Below, one piece after another: positions 61,424 through 64,000 of a stretch of 64,000 nucleotides of DNA. Source of the DNA: Branchiostoma floridae (Eukaryota > Chordata > Leptocardii > Amphioxiformes > Branchiostomatidae); assembly GCF_000003815.2 (NCBI RefSeq), contig NC_049980.1, forward strand, positions 4,914,804 through 4,978,803. The letters are read 5' to 3'. Within the stretch, counting starts at the first letter, position 1. Each line of letters opens with the position of its first letter. A program made the position numbers and the translations under genes. The notes beneath the pieces were generated by a model. That model searched no databases and had not been told where the DNA came from. It saw only the letters and a list, made by a program, of their open reading frames with translations.

Positions 61424-61635
61424 TCTGTGTGTGTGTATCTGTATGTGTGTGAATGTGTGTGTGTGTGTGTGTGTGTGTTTAAGTGTGAGTGTGTGCGCGA
61501 TGTGTGTGTGTGTGTGTGTGCGCGCGCTTGTGACTGTCTTTGTATGGCTGTGTGAGTATGTCTGTGTGTGTGTGTGCGTGCGGCATGTGTGTGAATGCAT
61601 GTGTGTGTGTCTGTGTGTGTGTGTCTGTCTGTCTG
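61424..61635. repeat. GT/CA microsatellite
   Basis: Interrupted (GT)n tract of about 210 bp. Open frames in it on both strands are artefacts. Confidence 0.95.
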
Positions 61636-61869
61636 TCAACTAGATAACGTAATAAAGAAAGGCTTAATGGATTGGTTTCAAATATTTGATGTGTTGGTAG
61701 GCTGTGACAGAAGCTAGAAATTAATATATTTTGGCCCCTAGCGGCTTTCCTTGATACTGCAGCGTTACTCTTTAATGTATTCAGAAATATTTTCTGAACA
61801 TGCTATGGTAACCTTTTTGCGTGGTGACTGCCAAGAGAAGGCCCAACTGTGCAGCTAAGTGGCATTTTT

Positions 61870-61968
61870 ACAATATGTCTATACCGCCTTGTTTTAACCG
61901 CGAACACTCCATTTTTTTTCCTACGGCAAAATTAGATCCCCGCAAACATTTACGCATTTACAGTAACC
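61870..61968. repeat. Remnant of the CTGTAAATGCA MITE family
   Basis: ACCGCGAACACTCCA, ATTAGATCCCCGCAAACATT and GCATTTACAGTA match the right half of 23276-23487. Confidence 0.65.
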
Positions 61969-62699
61969 GCCTACACGCTTTCTGTAGTCCTTTTTGGTGC
62001 GCTTAGAACTGTTTTCAGATTTACAAATCTTCCTTCTTTGCAAGTCAATCAGATTCCCATCTCCAAACACAATTATCTGGCTCCAAAAAAAAAACACGTT
62101 TCTTGACGTTCCTACGCGACCGCCCGTCCAATACCTACTTCTTATTTAGACAAGCCAGGCTAATTGATATTGACCTTGAACCCTGGCACTGTGGCTCTTT
62201 GTTCAGAAGTGACTCTTCACGCCACTTCACAGTGGGTACGTGTCCGCGCATGAAAGGGCTCCTTCTAACCGCGTGTAAAAGAGTTGGGCTTTGCACAAAA
62301 ACTGTTTGACTTGATTAAAGGACGTGACAGACAAGTTTCAGAAGGACGGCGGTTACTGGGACAATCGCCTCCGCCCGGAGCTGTTTGTATCTGTCCGTCA
62401 AACTTAATCCTCTGCTCGTTTTGTGTTTGAAACAACTAGCTAGCTGTTGCGTTTTACATACATCAACGAACGGAGGGTGGGACCAGGCTAGTACATGTTG
62501 CATTTTAGTAAGTGCTTCTATGGGGTATGGTGACCAAAACAACTGTATGTTGTTTGTCGCTAGTGAAGATGAGTTTTCGGTCTGTGTTGTTTTGTAGAAA
62601 ATGTCTATTTGTTTGTATCAAGGAGGTTAAGAAAAGTTGTTTTTTTTAACCTCCTTGTTTGCATGCATACCAGGTAGACTGCCTCTTGTAGTAATACGT

Positions 62700-62975
62700 C
62701 GGTTTTGCAATAAAGAGTGTATACGAAGCTGCATTTACGGACGGAGTTATTTGATCCACTCACACCGGGAAGGTCCCCTACTCTTTTCGATAACTGTGGT
62801 GGGTTCTTTTACGTGCTCGAGGTGTGGCTCTCCTCAAACACGGGACCTCCATTTAACGTCCTAGGCTAACCGAAGTTAGGTACTCGTTTTCACCTGAGTG
62901 AAGTGAGGAAAGTTGTGTAAAATGCCTTTCCCAATAGCACAACGTCGTAGCATGTCAGGAGATTCAAATCTACCT
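62700..62975 (-). repeat. tRNA-derived SINE
   Basis: The plus strand reads TTGATCCACTCACACCGGGA, GTGGTGGGTTC, AACACGGGACCTCCATTTAA, AATGCCTTTCCCAATAGCAC and GGAGATTCAAATCTACC, the reverse complement order of the SINE at 15530/41386. Confidence 0.65.
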
Positions 62976-62979
62976 TAAA

Positions 62980-63855
62980 TAAGGCGTTTTTGCCCAAGTA
63001 AATGTTTATTTTTCTTGATAACATACACACTACGCGTGCCAAGTTTTAAGTCTACATTGTGGTTTTAGTCAGTTATCTCTATAAAATAAACAAACTTTTT
63101 TCGATGATTGTTGATTTTTATATCATTGCAATTTATAAGTGTCTCGGAGAATTACCGAGGTAGTGTCTTATTCAGGGCCTATATAAGGAGCCTATTTGGG
63201 GCCTATTAGAATCTATTGAATCTAGTTCGAATTCTCGCCCAGTTGCGCTATTTTGTCGCTTGCAAAATTCTAAGATTCTAAAAAGATGGCCATTTCTTAC
63301 GAACATGTTTTTGGCACCAACTGGCATCTTGTTGATTGTTATTATTCTTTCGTGGCCCAGTGAGGTACCCACTTAAGCAAACCAACCAACAAAAAAATCT
63401 CTTGTTCGAAATAGAAATTGCTTTGAGTCCCCTCCCCCTTGCTACCAGTCTGACGATCACCAGATTCTCCTCCACGAAAAATGGAGTTCTCCTCAAAACC
63501 TGCATCCACTTTTCCCAGCATCTCCCAGCCCGGTGATCCATAGTAAAGCATGGATTGATGATGACATGTTTTAGCCCTGTACACAAATCATCCTCATTCC
63601 AACATCCCGGTTTCTCTCTGAAGTTGGAAAACGGACGATAGACTTTGGCTTGTGATCACCGAGCAAGATGTCAAAGGTGGAATTTTAATGGACTTCCAAC
63701 GAATTCGAAATGAAGATGTACGGCCTATTTTATGTGTTGATGATTTGGTGTTGGGCAGGAAAACGGAAGAAGAATGAAATAAAGCATAAATCTTGAGTGT
63801 GGAGAAGTGATCCAGGATCGGAGAAAGTGAAGGAGGGAGAAAAAACAAATAATAA
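62980..63855. other. Intergenic, no gene seen
   Basis: Short open frames on both strands near 63280-63590 overlap each other and show no domain or splice support. Confidence 0.4.
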
Positions 63856-63857
63856 AA

Positions 63858-64000
63858 TGAAAGAAAGAAAGAAAGATTGAAAGAAAGAAAGAGAGAGAGA
63901 GAGAAAGACAGAAAGAAAGAAAGAAAAGAAAGAAAGAAAGAAAGATAGAAAGAAAGAAAGAAAGAAAGGAACGAACGAACAAACGAACGAACGAAGAAAG
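63858..64000. repeat. GAAA microsatellite
   Basis: Interrupted (GAAA)n with GAGA and GAAC variants up to the window end. Confidence 0.95.

Noticed and set aside
61238..61643. Cys/Val-rich and His/Thr-rich frames
   Set aside because: Translations of the GT/CA microsatellite.
63725..63982. Leu/Ser/Phe-rich minus-strand frame
   Set aside because: Translation of the GAAA microsatellite.

Overview
The window looks like a metazoan nuclear genome, most likely an invertebrate chordate such as amphioxus (Branchiostoma). This is inferred from intron-rich genes with GT-AG splice sites, a vertebrate-type KIAA0825 homologue, a leucine-rich-repeat receptor, and a very dense load of LINEs, tRNA-derived SINEs and short inverted-repeat DNA transposons. 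No prokaryotic or organellar genes are visible. Three runs of N mark assembly gaps, and two of them sit in or against inverted repeats.

Layout. 1-5.3 kb: non-coding, packed with inverted-repeat elements. 5.4-10.1 kb: a nearly complete but interrupted LINE on the minus strand. 10.3-12.55 kb: a three-exon plus-strand gene for an unrecognised 362-residue membrane-anchored protein, whose poly(A) signal lies in an adjacent foldback repeat. 13-17.3 kb: repeats. 17.3-48.25 kb: one large minus-strand gene, read as a homologue of human KIAA0825 (DUF4495). I can place 24 coding exons (3,786 nt, 1,262 codons), the first 9 nt of a further exon lost in a gap, and a probable non-coding first exon at 48.2 kb. 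Exon phases agree along the chain except across the gap. 29.8-32.1 kb: a plus-strand gene for a 528-residue LRR type I membrane protein, nested in a 5.9-kb intron of the KIAA0825 gene. 48.3-64 kb: apparently intergenic, with transposons and microsatellites and one possible first exon of a mitochondrial protein at 61.3 kb.

The most interesting structure is a set of short non-autonomous DNA transposons that share CAGGG...CCCTG ends and mostly 5-bp target duplications. They belong to five families, each carrying its own subterminal motif array. Two families share the same backbone but have their repeated half-site exchanged (GCAGGT in one, GCACCC in the other). Other points are transposons that supply or abut gene signals (a 5' splice site, a poly(A) signal, a possible stop codon), repeats with hammerhead-like RNA cores, an ITIM-like motif in the nested LRR receptor, and duplicated exon ends.

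All calls come from reading the sequence without database searches. Exon boundaries are predictions from splice consensus and phase.
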